Shown here one piece after another: positions 1 through 10,303 of a DNA stretch of 64,000 nucleotides (positions are counted from its first letter, which is position 1; the number at the start of each line of letters is the position of its first letter). The position numbers and the translations under genes are program-made. This DNA is from Mya arenaria (taxonomy: Eukaryota > Mollusca > Bivalvia > Myida > Myidae). The notes below the pieces were generated by a model, which searched no databases, was not told the origin of the DNA, and worked only from the letters and a program-made list of their open reading frames with translations. The stretch is from assembly GCF_026914265.1 (NCBI RefSeq), contig NC_069135.1, forward strand, positions 16,608,406 through 16,672,405, in the 5' to 3' direction.

Positions 1-41
1 AACATTGATCGATAGTCAACACGGAGACAACATTATAGAAT

Positions 42-2924
42 CGGATTTGGTCACTTTTTAAATACAATGTGGTTACGTTCAACAAATTCTTTTTTCTTAT
101 AACGTTGTTTAATGTTTAGAACACAAGTGGAATTTCTCACCATATATGGTGTTGGGGGTCTTGAAACATAACAAATTAGTGTTATTTTGTTTGCAAATTG
201 TTCAATTGCAAAGGGAGACAATTATACACCTTATAAAACAAATATACGCGAGTAATCTTTCATTGCCACACTGTAGAAATTAGCTACAAATCTATCCCAC
301 ATGAATGTTTTAGATTATGTACATGTTGTTCGTTTTGGAAGCTCGTTCAAGGGTTTGTGTGTTTGTTAAAGTCTCAGTCATGTAATTTTACAGTAAATTA
401 TTGTGATTTTAAATGAAACCGGTTGATTCATCCATGTCATCAAATAATGTCATGATTATATGTTTTTGACCCGGCACAACTTCACCTTTTCATAATCATA
501 TATTTAAAGGATCTCATTCAGGATCTCAAAGGAACAAGTTTATTTGTTTCTAATCATTGTAGTATTGTTTTCCCACATTTTTTTATACACTATAAACATT
601 AATTTGCATAATTGAGTGTTTGTTTTTTGTATTTTTAATTGTTTTCTTGATCAGCTTGTTGTGCGTTTACGCTGGCTTCTACTTGTTGTTTTTAGGGAAT
701 GTATACGTTCATTTATCGGAACTACGGGCATAGTGAACTAAAGCATCACCATTCCAAATCGCATTACAAACAACTAATTATATGCGGTACTCATTGACTG
801 GCGCGTGTGTATATGAACTGTACTGCTGGCAAAGCTAGCCGATGAAACTATCGCATTACCTATCACATTATCTACGTCAATTTATAAATTATAAAATTAC
901 TTCAAAGAATAAGTATTTAAAAAAGCATTGTATAGCCAATTCAATTAGCAACTTTCTTAAAAGCTACACAGTAACAGATCAGCATAAAATTCAAAAACAA
1001 GTTAAAGATAACCTTTTTCCCGCAAAAAAATGTACTATGATCGGTTGGATTCCAACGAAAAGACCAAATATTTCCCATGCTCTTACAAATCATTCGACTT
1101 GATCATTTTTCTCATTATCATTTCCCTGACGATATGATTCCTTCATACAAGAAAAACAATCACTTGACTAGTCCTACCGCAACGAAAGGTTTTCAGTGTA
1201 ATGTTTAATTTACAATTTTAGTCTTCAGTTATTAGAACAACGCTAACGACATTTGAACCAATATATTGTATCTATCGATGTTTTATTATCTCTTTTGTTA
1301 CTGACATTAATGAATTTCGATCGATAACTCTTGAGGTATCTCTTTTATTGTATGTTGGATCTATTTTACAAGGCATTGTTTACAAGTGAAAGCGTAAAAT
1401 ACAAGTACGAATGAGCCAGTTGACTTGTATAACCATGTTACGTCATACTGCAGCTAAAAAAATAATAATGCATGTGACGTGATATAAATTTTACCATTTT
1501 GATGGTTAAAAGAAAAATAAATTGGCGTGATAAGAAAAACATAAATATATCACTAGATTTTTAATGCCTACAACAAATCTAGATAAAATACAACTGTAAA
1601 TGGGTAGCTTTTCAAACTCCAATGATGAAATTACAGTATATTTCATCTTGACGTACCAATGTTGAGCATGTGAAAGCAACGGTTGACACTAATATATTAA
1701 CATGTGCAAATGTGCTTAAAATTGTGTGAACCAAACTTGGTTTTCGTTAAAATAGTGGGCTTCTTTCACTTTTTCTGTTTGCAATACATATTAAACTATC
1801 AGTTTAGCAGCACCGAAGAAGCCCTGAACAGTGTCACTTTGTGGAATCATTTTTTAAACCTTTTGACATAATTTGCAGTGTACTATTTCTTGCCTTGAAA
1901 TGTAGGTCACCATGTCAGGGAAGTAGTTCCCAGACAGTCCTTAATCACGTATACCAATTATTACACTTATATTATATGTGTGTTAGTGTGTCATAGTGTT
2001 ATCCTACATTACTTGTGTTGAATAACAATATGGCATTGGAGATTTTAACACTACAATCAAATAACATTTAAAGCGAAAGTGTGAAAAAGAAACAATCTCG
2101 TTCTTTTTCAAGTAATGAAAAACCTATGTAAGGCATTTAAATTCCATTCATTTAGTTTGATTCTTATTACAAATGAACCCCTGATCCCAATTTAAGTTTG
2201 GTATTTTGAAGGGTTTTAACATAACCCTTTATTTTTTTTGTTTTTATAAAACGTCAGTATTTAAATACGTTAATCATTTCCGAGTAAAGCAAACATTTGA
2301 TTCAAACTTCTACTGAAACAACCTCACAGAACGCTTTGAAAATAGCCACCCCACAGTTGATATTGTGTTTTTGCCAAATACAATTTAAATGTTTATTTTT
2401 TACATATTAGCACTTGAAATAGCCATTACTTGTCAGTCTTAACAGATTTCAGCCTTTAAATGGTTTAAATTAAAATCGTGTCATCAAAACACATGATTTA
2501 CATTAAATAATGTAAAAGAGTAATTTGACCATGGTGACCTCGATGCCCTTAGTATTTACCGGATATCAAAATCCAATTTGTTTCATATCTAAACGCTGGA
2601 AACGGTTTTAAGTACTACTATGATATTTTTCGAAGGCAAAAATGGTAAAGCAACATATATTAATGCAGTTTAGGAAAACCCCGGGTTAACCTTTAATGTT
2701 CACATACTACTAAATAAATTTACTTTATATTATATAGACAATTGACCAATTTTCACGCGAAATAGCACTGATTTCTCGTGCTCCACGACCCTCAACGCCT
2801 TATATTGGGACATAGTTCCACAAGTGTTCTAAACATTAAACAACGTTAGAAAAAAATAATTAAATGAGTTAAATAAAATTAGTTGAACGTAACCACTGTG
2901 TATTCGATAAAGTGACCAAATCCG
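42..2924. repeat. Old inverted-repeat structure, arms about 170-185 bp
   Basis: The segment 42-208 reappears in reverse complement at 2739-2924. The best blocks are CGGATTTGG(T)CAC at the outer end, a run containing CTAAACATTAAACAACGTT, and CAATTGANCAATTT at the inner end. Similarity is roughly 75-80% by eye with small indels. The 2.5 kb between the arms is AT-rich and holds no protein I recognise. It could be an old foldback or MITE-derived element, or two opposed copies of one dispersed repeat. No target-site duplication was found; the outer flank at the window start is only 41 bases long. Confidence 0.6.
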
Positions 2925-5900
2925 GTGTACAAACAATGCGGTGAAATTGTTAACAAAAAAGTAGATCAAGTAGATCCAACATGCTCTGCCTGTTTTTGAA
3001 ATCAAACTCAAAGAACGGAAATTAGCTAATGGTCTGAGATGGTGTAACCATGCTTTACTGTTACGTGTTGATCAAAAGAATTGTTATTGTATGTATGTAT
3101 GCAAATTTGTCCATGTAGTGGTTATTGTAATTATACGTAGGTATGTTAATCATTCCAGGAACTTGTTATTGTGATTATATGTTTGTATGTAAATCATGTC
3201 ATGGATAATCTACTACTGCTCGTGTTTCAGAGGCTACTCTACTTTTGCCACATCCTGTTCATTGTTTGCACAAGTTTATACACATCCGCGATGATGAGAA
3301 ATGTGAATTCGTGGCGCAGCACTCAAAGTATATTAGTTTTTTTTAGAAACAAGGAGGGCTAGGACTGGAATAGCAAAGGCTTTATAGTTAAACATAATTC
3401 AACTATGTTCATTTGGTATTTAGTACCAAAATATAGCATAACTGCGATTTAAATAAGAGTCAATTGATACGACACAGCAGAGAGGTATGATTATTTTGCC
3501 GGGCTGAAAGTAAGCTGAAACAGTAAAAAATAAAAGAGGAATGATTTAAATGCACCACCGGTTGTTAAGTATTAAACATAATAACACAACTATTAGCCGT
3601 GGTCCATATATTTACTTCAAAAAACTATTATATGGCTTACATAGTAAGCCTATGCATGGCTCAAACAAGATAATACTACAGTTTAAATCCTATGTTACTA
3701 AATATAAACAACAAGTCTTTAACTCGGCCACATTATTTTTAGAAAGTCAGACGTTTTTCGTGGAATGCACTCAATAGCTAGATTCTTATCAGGCATGTGT
3801 AACGTGTATATAACAAAAGGAAATGCTGACTCGGCGAACAGCTTATACAATGTTGAGACTATGGCGAAAGGGTCGTTCAAACTAACATTTTCTATGTGTT
3901 ATGTATACTCCTAACATTGATATTGAACTATATATGTATATAGTATATATATATGAAAAATTAGTTTGTATTTTTCAGGTGCTATTGCGAGGTCAAACGG
4001 CAGTTCCTTACATGGGGATTTAATTATATTTTTATGGATATTGCAAAACAAAACCTAATTTATTTAAATTTACATTTCTGCTAAAATAAATAGATTATTC
4101 AAGAGCATTTTCTCTTTTTTTCTTTCTCTCGTTGTTTTCAACGGTGGATAAATTCGAACAGCTACAGTAACCTAAATCTATAAAACAATGAATGCGCAGA
4201 AAAAATAGTTCCTTATTTATGGGTTTAATTTCTATATTTTCAAGGGAAAGTATACTTTAAAAACGTATTATAACTGTATTACAACTAGAAAAATACAACT
4301 GGAGTTGTGAAAAATTAACAATAACAAGTAAAAAACAAAAATATCGCCACCTACAAAGTTCTCATTATATCTCGCGATAATACGCGATATTAACGTTTGT
4401 TAGTCTCGAGTTTTCACATTGGAGAGAAATTCCAGTCAATTTACTTGTTGTGGGTTATGTTGAAGGATCAGTTGGTGTATGAACCATGTTGGAATACGTT
4501 GTTGGACAAATCAGCAAGTGCATTGTCAATTCATTGGAAGTTAGCATCGGATGAGACGAGATTGGCGGTGGTTGGTGTAAGGTGTTTAGCAATGGGAACT
4601 TTCGCGGAAGGAAAGCCAGAGGACGCGAGAAGACTAAGTGTTGAAATGAGCTCTTTCTTCTAGACGTTGCTTGGTGCACTACAATATGTTATTTTTTTCA
4701 TTTCCTCGATTACATGTTTTGTTAGATGCTTTATTTTTACCAAATGTCAATTCCAAATTCCGATATAAGTCGTCATCATTGACATTTAATATTTCTTCAA
4801 CTGTTCCATCTATCATGAAATCAAAATCTACATTAAAATCAATCAAATTATCGTTGCTCATTTTGTTTTAACTGCTTTACTTCAGATTTTAGTTTTGCAG
4901 GTTGCTAATAATTTTACTACGATTTCATTGAAAAAAATAGTTACGTAGTAAATATGCCCCGCCTAATAGTATTATTGCGCCCAATGACAGGACAGAAGTA
5001 TCGGACAAATGCACGCGATTTCGATGGGAAATGCCACTTTATGCAGAACTAATGTGAAATTGATAAACAACAACCATCGTTAAGAAATGAAGTTTTAATG
5101 TAAATATATCAGATATGGGTGGATTCAATGATCATTTATAAACTTTCGTCCGTGTATTTAAACAGCGATTTCAATATTATGACACGAACGTGTTTGTAAA
5201 CACACCCAAGTATAGTTCTTCTGAACATTTAACTTTTTTATTTAGCTGTGCGTAAAACATGGATACAAATAATGGGGTTATTTTGATTTACACTTAGGTA
5301 TTAGGATAAGAAATCCCCGTGCGCTTGTTTCAAATATAGAAATTATTGAAGCGCAAAGTGGAACACTTAATGTTATTAATTATGTACTGTTTTAAATGCA
5401 TGTTAAAGCCGTTATGATGGTGACAAAACACTTAGTTGAACTTATGTATTTTAGGCAAACTGCAAACGAAAACAATCTTATGTTATTCAGTGTATATATA
5501 AAACTTTTTAGATTTGATATAACTTTTAATAGATAGTTTGGACACATCACATTTAACATTTTAAATCATAAATTCTTTAAAGATTAGCCAAGTATTTAAA
5601 TTATTTAATTGGATAAATATTTTACTAACTGCTGTTTTATATCCTTCATGGATAAAGCCATTAAATTTTGTTTCTCAAGAAATTACATATGCACCTATAT
5701 TATTATTGGTACTATTTTGATCAGTTTCTGGCCACTTTATAATTATAATACATCAATTTCATTGCATACATATAAAACTTTACCTAGTTCGGTAAGTTTT
5801 TCAATGAAAGCTGTTGCTAGAGCTTATCTTTGCACTCTGAAAATCCAAGGAAGTCTGCACGGATTGCTTGGCCTTGAACATATCGGACACACAGAGCAGT
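2925..5900. other. AT-rich non-coding stretch, no recognised gene
   Basis: Short open frames exist but none shows a familiar domain. A minus-strand frame at 4861-4679 starts with ATG and gives 60 residues, acidic in its first half; it could be a fragment of an unknown transposon or gene, but nothing supports expression. A TA-rich microsatellite-like patch lies near 3930-3957. The left terminus of the Polinton that follows may lie in the right-hand part of this stretch, but I could not identify it. Confidence 0.4.
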
Positions 5901-5911
5901 AGGGTAAAAAT

Positions 5912-6090
5912 GGGACTCTCGCGGCCATGTTTGGCGATTTCCCGCGTTAGCGGCCATGTTTGGCGATTTCCCGCGTTAGCGGCCATGGGACTCTCGCGGC
6001 GATATTTGACGTTTCCCGCGTTATCAGCCATATTTAGCGATTTCGCGCGTTAGCGGTCATATTTGGCGATTTCCCGCTCTTAGCGGTTAT
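5912..6090. repeat. 29-bp minisatellite, about six units
   Basis: A unit of about 29 bases, core TTGGCGATTTCCCGCGTTAG preceded by CGGCCATG, repeats from about 5912 to 6090. The first copies are exact at a 29-base step (5921, 5950); later ones diverge. It is GC-rich against an AT-rich background and ends about 150 bases before the first small gene of the Polinton. Confidence 0.85.
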
Positions 6091-6236
6091 GTTTAACCAT
6101 TGTTTGAAATCCAAGACAAAGGGTCATTGTTTTTTAGGAAATCGTTAGTAGCATAAAACCTGAAACTTAAAAACTTAGATTATCAGTATTAATCTTTTTG
6201 CGATTGAAGTTGGCAGCCATTGTTTTACCGGCTAAT

Positions 6237-6530
6237 ATGAGTTATAATTTGACACCATATGACTCAAACAGGAGAATGTTTGATTCCTTTTGGGATGAGA
6301 ATGGAACTATGCTACCTTGGATCACCGATTTTGAAGCAATTTCCATATACGAATGGTTGCGAGATAGTCATAGACATATGAAAGATTTATTAAGAAGTAC
6401 CAATTTTCAAACCATAGTTGATCAGTACAATAGCCATCAAGAGATTGAGGAATTTCCGGATAGATGTAAATTCACTTCCTTTTTAACCGTATATACAGGA
6501 CTTAAAGACGAGCCCATAGTACGAGAATAA
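6237..6530 (+). CDS. Unknown Polinton-associated protein, 97 aa
   Basis: The frame begins at ATG 6237 (MSYNLTPYDSN...) and encodes 97 residues; the frame is open further upstream to a TTG but has no earlier ATG. The protein is polar with several aromatic residues (FDSFWDENG, WITDF, IYEWLRD) and no transmembrane segment or zinc motif. It is the first gene of the Polinton strand, 121 bases ahead of the next. I do not recognise the family. Position and orientation suggest an accessory gene of the element; a role in transcription or host interaction would be a guess. Confidence 0.5.
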   Translation: MSYNLTPYDSNRRMFDSFWDENGTMLPWITDFEAISIYEWLRDSHRHMKDLLRSTNFQTIVDQYNSHQEIEEFPDRCKFTSFLTVYTGLKDEPIVRE

Positions 6531-6651
6531 TCAACGTCCAAGACATATTTTTTTTTTTTATTGTCAATAGTGGTTTATAACAAACCGAACAAATTGGATA
6601 TTGTAAATCTGTGCTTATACAATTGTCTGAAGTGTTTAAAAAATACAAAAA

Positions 6652-6930
6652 ATGGCTCAAGCTCAGATACGTTTTTCTAACGAGTTGCAGACATATTTGA
6701 GAGGTTTTGGTTTTGAAAATGTCTCTTGGTTACCAATAAGAAGGGAAATTACATGCACACTTGGTGATAAATTTGTCATAGTTGTGAAAGAGAGACAGCG
6801 ACGCATTAAAATAATATTTAAAAAGGGTCACCAAAGTTTTCAATTACCATTTGATATTTTTGAAACTCTCTGTGATATGAAGGAAAGTGTTCAGTTGTTG
6901 GCTTCATTCTTACACGGACAGTCGAAATGA
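6652..6930 (+). CDS. Unknown small Polinton protein, 92 aa
   Basis: Starts at ATG 6652 in an A-rich leader and ends in a TGA that overlaps the start of the BIR gene by 4 bases (ATGA). The central part alternates short strands and basic residues (GDKFVIVVKE, RRIKIIFKKGHQ) and is followed by a likely helix (FDIFETLCDMKESVQLLASF). The strand-strand-basic-helix layout loosely recalls PC4-type single-stranded-DNA-binding coactivators, but I see no decisive motif and treat this only as a suggestion. The overlap with the next gene suggests coupled expression or compact viral packing. Confidence 0.55.
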   Translation: MAQAQIRFSNELQTYLRGFGFENVSWLPIRREITCTLGDKFVIVVKERQRRIKIIFKKGHQSFQLPFDIFETLCDMKESVQLLASFLHGQSK

Positions 6931-7325
6931 CAACTTTAAAACTATTAGAGTTTGAATATAGTTCTCCAAGCATGCTATTCTATCAAGACAGATTTAAAAC
7001 GTTCGACATGTGGTCACCTCAAATAAAACCAAACAAGTTCCAATTATCTTCAGCAGGATTTTATTATACTGGCAGAAATGACACAGTAGAGTGTTTTTCT
7101 TGCGGTTTGCGATTACATCAGTGGCAGAAAGGAGACGAGTCGTTGTTAGAACATAGAACACATTCTCCAAGTTGTTTATTTCTGAACATAATTGGACATA
7201 ATAAAAACGACATTTCATGGCAGCATAAGGACACCCGATCTTCGTCCTCCAATGACTCATCCCGAGCACCATGGACGTGGACCGAACCTCTGGCGGGTTT
7301 TCAATATGGCGATATCCCGGGATGA
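6927..7325 (+). CDS. BIR-domain protein (inhibitor-of-apoptosis-like), 132 aa
   Basis: A single baculovirus IAP repeat spans about residues 19-90. It opens with DRFKTFDMW (Arg22, Phe26, Trp29), continues with AGFYYTGRNDTVECFSCG, and carries the zinc ligands Cys56, Cys59, His76 and Cys83 with the usual W-x-x-GD before them. No RING finger follows; residues 95-132 are Ser-rich and end without a known motif. Family knowledge: BIR domains bind caspases or IAP-binding-motif proteins and can block cell death. Inference: here it is an accessory gene of the Polinton, possibly taken from the large IAP repertoire of a mollusc host, that could keep host cells alive during replication. It overlaps the previous gene by 4 bases, so it is embedded in the element rather than a chance neighbour. 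The reading frame is intact. Confidence 0.88.
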   Translation: MTTLKLLEFEYSSPSMLFYQDRFKTFDMWSPQIKPNKFQLSSAGFYYTGRNDTVECFSCGLRLHQWQKGDESLLEHRTHSPSCLFLNIIGHNKNDISWQHKDTRSSSSNDSSRAPWTWTEPLAGFQYGDIPG

Positions 7326-7375
7326 TCTGAAAATTCAAATTTTTCCGTTATAATTTTTCCGTTACCATATGTAAC

Positions 7376-7383
7376 TATAAAAG
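7376..7383 (+). promoter_or_regulatory. TATA-box candidate (TATAAAAG)
   Basis: A good TATA element lies 75 bases before the ATG at 7458, in the gap after the BIR gene. It is the clearest core-promoter sequence seen in the left part of the Polinton and suggests that the following gene has its own transcript. Confidence 0.45.
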
Positions 7384-7457
7384 ACATACAACATAGCACA
7401 AACATTCAGTGTTTCATCGACATTTGATGTGATCATATCGCAGCAGAGAAACTTAAC

Positions 7458-7967
7458 ATGGATTGCAGTGAACTATCTCAAGATATTTATGAAAATGAGC
7501 ATTGTGACTCCAAAACGAATGTTATGGACACTACAGAGATTTATACTTCAGTTTCTACAAGTGTCACGCTAATGAAATCGTATTTTCACTTTGTATATTC
7601 CAAGGCACTGTGTGGGGTTATAGGTATGGTGACTAGACAACTTTGCTATGGTTGCCAGATGGATCTCCCATCTCAAAAAGATCACGATTGTATCATGGAT
7701 ACAGACCCTGATGATGATGAACATAAAATAGAACGTTACTTTAGTGACATGCTAAACGCAGTTAATGAAAAAAATATACTACAAAGTTGGGAAGAAATTG
7801 TGCGCATTTCAAACATTCCCTCTGAAATGATTGATTTACACAAACTTTTGCTAGAGAGCAATGACTATCTACAGATAATGAAAACCGAGCGGTGGTGTGA
7901 AAAAATGAAAAGAATGGTGTTGACAATCAATCGCATAGAAGATCGACTGTTTCGTCCATCACGTTGA
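7458..7967 (+). CDS. Unknown Cys/His-containing Polinton protein, 169 aa
   Basis: Starts at ATG 7458. Residues about 63-78 carry CYGCQMDLPSQKDHDC, a C-x2-C...H-x-C arrangement that could bind zinc. The rest is acidic and probably helical (DPDDDEHKIERYFSDML, then a C-terminal basic stretch). I have no firm family for it. It lies between the BIR gene and the integrase, has a TATA-like element upstream and an AATAAA signal at 8142-8147 downstream, and its frame is intact. It may be a regulatory or nucleic-acid-binding accessory protein of the element. Confidence 0.6.
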   Translation: MDCSELSQDIYENEHCDSKTNVMDTTEIYTSVSTSVTLMKSYFHFVYSKALCGVIGMVTRQLCYGCQMDLPSQKDHDCIMDTDPDDDEHKIERYFSDMLNAVNEKNILQSWEEIVRISNIPSEMIDLHKLLLESNDYLQIMKTERWCEKMKRMVLTINRIEDRLFRPSR

Positions 7968-8358
7968 GCTAAAGAATATTCACAACACAACAAAATGGAC
8001 ATATTATGCAATGTTGTATGTGTTTTACTGCATTTTTTCTTCAAAAGAAGAATTCATGAGAAATTAAGAACTCTGGCATTGTGTGGCGTAAAATGACTTG
8101 TTATATTTATTACTTCACGAATTTCCTTTTTGCATGTTTCAAATAAATTTTTAATTCGCTTTATGTACATGTATGTCATTGTATGTATATGCGTGTGTGA
8201 TCATATGCTGACTTATTTTATACATGTTTAGTTTCAAATAAATGTATTTATATCTATACATGTTTTCATTTCCTTGCTTTAGTTTAATTAACAACCCATG
8301 TGCCCCATAATATAAACTACTTACAACAATGATCATGTTTATTCATGGATAAAACATA
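7968..8358 (+). other. Spacer between accessory genes and integrase
   Basis: About 390 AT-rich bases without a convincing gene. An AATAAA at 8142-8147 could end the preceding transcript, and a second such signal lies near 8240. The region where an integrase start codon would be expected (just before 8360) has none in frame, so the integrase 5' end may be damaged here. Confidence 0.4.
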
Positions 8359-8359
8359 G

Positions 8360-9437
8360 AAGGAACATATCCTATCACAATATTATTTCGATTCTAAAAA
8401 CGCAGGCAGCTTTTTGGGTGCAAAAAAGTTACACAGGATATTAAACCAAAACTATCCAAGAGTACTTATTTCATACAGAAATGGCTCAACAATCAAGATT
8501 CGTATGCCATTCAACGTCAAGTGAGACATACATCTAAAAGACCACGTGTTGAAGTGGCGGGTATGAACGATCAGGGTGATATGGATTTAATGGCAGTTGA
8601 TAACATTGCTAAATACAATGATGGAGTTAAATACCTACTCATTGTTATAGATATATTTTCACGTTTTCTATCCGTTCGACCCATAGTTAATAAAAAATCT
8701 AACACGGTATTGTCAGCAATCAAGGATATTCTTAGTGTTCTTAAGTTTAAAAAGTTAAGAACGGACCGAGGTTCTGAATTTATCAATCGTGAATTAAAAG
8801 CGTTTATGCAAAAGAAGAGAGTTTACTTGTTTAATACACAAAGCACCGCTAAAGCAAACTATGCAGAGCGAGTCATTCGTACCCTTCGCGGTATGATATT
8901 TAGAATGTTAAGATATCAGCGAAATTATAGATATATAGATCACCTTCAAGATATTGTAAATAGTTACAATAATTCCCCTCATCCGAGTTTGGATGGATTA
9001 GCACCAAGTGATGTTACAAAGAAAACGAGACACAACTTTGGAGTAAAATGTATCTAAAACCTAAAAAATTCCCCAAAACGCCTCCTCGCTTTAAATATAA
9101 AATTGGTGATTTGGTTAGATTAAGTTACACGAAACATCCCTTTAGAACAGCTTATCAACAACAAAATACTACAGAAGTTTTTAAAATAAAGAGCAAGATT
9201 TTCAAACAAGGTTTTCCATTGTATAAGATCATAGACTTGAATAAAGAACCAATATCAGGTTATGTGAATCAAAATGAAATAATTCCTGTTGATAAAAATG
9301 CAGACAGTCTTTGGTATGTTGATAAAGTTTTAAAAAAGAGAAAAGTCAACGGGAAATTAGAGTATTATGTTCGATGGGAAGGATTCCTAAAATCATTTGA
9401 TAGTTGGATTAATGCTGATCAAGTTCAACAACTATAA
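8360..9437 (+). pseudogene. Polinton integrase (rve, DDE) with C-terminal chromodomain, frameshifted
   Basis: The coding pieces lie in three frames. About 8360-8455 gives an N-terminal piece (FDSKNAGSFLGAKKLHRIL) with no ATG ahead of it. About 8470-9020 gives the catalytic core: the acidic triad is Asp22 (MDLM), Asp82 (RTDRG) and Glu116 (NYAERVIRTL), numbered from the GTG at 8521, with 33 residues between the last two. From about 9025 to 9437 a third frame carries the C-terminal part, with KIGDLVRLSY and a chromodomain (DSLWYVDKVL ... EYYVRWEGF ... SFDSW). One frame change falls near 8455-8475 and another in an A-rich run near 9018-9025, each consistent with a one-base indel. Known role: inserting the element into host DNA, with the chromodomain steering target choice. 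All three catalytic residues remain, but no continuous protein can be made. Confidence 0.88.
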
Positions 9438-9891
9438 TAATGGAACGTTATGTGTTTGTGAGAGCAATGAAATCAATTATATTTTTATTGATAATAAACC
9501 GTATAGCTTTAAAGTGCAGTTGAAGTTACCACTTCATTTTGATGGATATTGGAAAGTAGCTTTAAAAGAAATCTGTTTACAAACAGGCTATAAAGTTAAA
9601 AAGAAGGATTTAACTGACACCATATTTATTTATTCGAATATATCTAAAGAAAGCAATGTAAATGGCAGTGAACATGCATTACTGAGAAGAGTGGGGAAAA
9701 AAAACGATAAAAAATGGAGTTATGTGTTTGATACTCCATTTTATTTACCATTAAATAAAACAGAGTTTCAGGAAATGGAATTTGATATAAAGACAGTAGA
9801 CAACAATTTTGCAACATTTGTTAATTCACTGGTCTATCTCACATTTCACTTCAAACGTTACTCATTTTACCTTAATTATGAATCGCTCTAA
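9412..9891 (+). CDS. Minor capsid (penton-like, single jelly-roll) protein, Polinton
   Basis: About 159 residues from the ATG at 9412. The start is uncertain: an out-of-frame ATG at 9441 also fits, and the open frame overlaps the integrase end. The segment YSFKVQLKLPLHFDGYWKVA followed by LKEICL is the typical opening strand pattern of Polinton/adintovirus minor capsid proteins (lysine-rich strand, 'L-x-G-x-W-x-V-A-L-x-E-I'). The last 14 bases overlap the start of the next gene. Family role: pentameric vertex protein of the icosahedral shell. The assignment rests on this motif and on position between integrase and major capsid gene. The frame is intact apart from the unclear start. Confidence 0.65.
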   Translation: MLIKFNNYNNGTLCVCESNEINYIFIDNKPYSFKVQLKLPLHFDGYWKVALKEICLQTGYKVKKKDLTDTIFIYSNISKESNVNGSEHALLRRVGKKNDKKWSYVFDTPFYLPLNKTEFQEMEFDIKTVDNNFATFVNSLVYLTFHFKRYSFYLNYESL

Positions 9892-10303
9892 GTTGTATGT
9901 ACCAAACCCAGAAAAATGGATTAATTACTTTAAACAAAATAAATCACAGATTGGGAAAGGCTTTGCCATACCTCATAAGGCTTCCGCAGAGAGCAGTGAC
10001 TTGACATTGAACGTGACTTCCCCCACACAGCAAATTGTAAATCAAGCGAAAAGCGAACTGAAACGAGAAGGTATAAAAACACCTGAAGTATCATCTTTTT
10101 CGCATACATCATCCAATCAGTCAAACGTTAAGGGTTCAATCAAAAAGGTAAAACAACACAGAAAGACAGCGAAAATAGATCAAAATACCACCAAAATAAA
10201 CGTTAAAAAAGGATTAAAAAAACTTGAAAAAGGCACCAAAATCCGTGAAAAAGACATCAAAAACTACAGAAAAAAACTTTTAAAAAAGGTGCTACAAAAG
10301 TGA
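9878..10303 (+). CDS. Basic virion-type protein, 141 aa (Polinton)
   Basis: Starts at ATG 9878, overlapping the minor capsid gene by 14 bases. The N-terminus MNRSKLYVPNPEKWINYF is followed by a Ser/Thr-rich middle and a strongly lysine-rich tail (KINVKKGLKKLEKGTKIREK). Polintons carry a basic protein at this place between minor and major capsid genes; by position it may correspond to the adenovirus-pVI-like or other internal virion proteins of adintoviruses, though I see no diagnostic motif beyond the N-terminus. It ends in a TGA right where the major capsid frame is already open, in a different frame. Confidence 0.6.
   Translation: MNRSKLYVPNPEKWINYFKQNKSQIGKGFAIPHKASAESSDLTLNVTSPTQQIVNQAKSELKREGIKTPEVSSFSHTSSNQSNVKGSIKKVKQHRKTAKIDQNTTKINVKKGLKKLEKGTKIREKDIKNYRKKLLKKVLQK

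Noticed and set aside
4397..4861. Possible small genes on both strands near 4.4-4.9 kb
   Set aside because: Open frames overlap on opposite strands without a recognised domain or splice context; not enough to call a gene.
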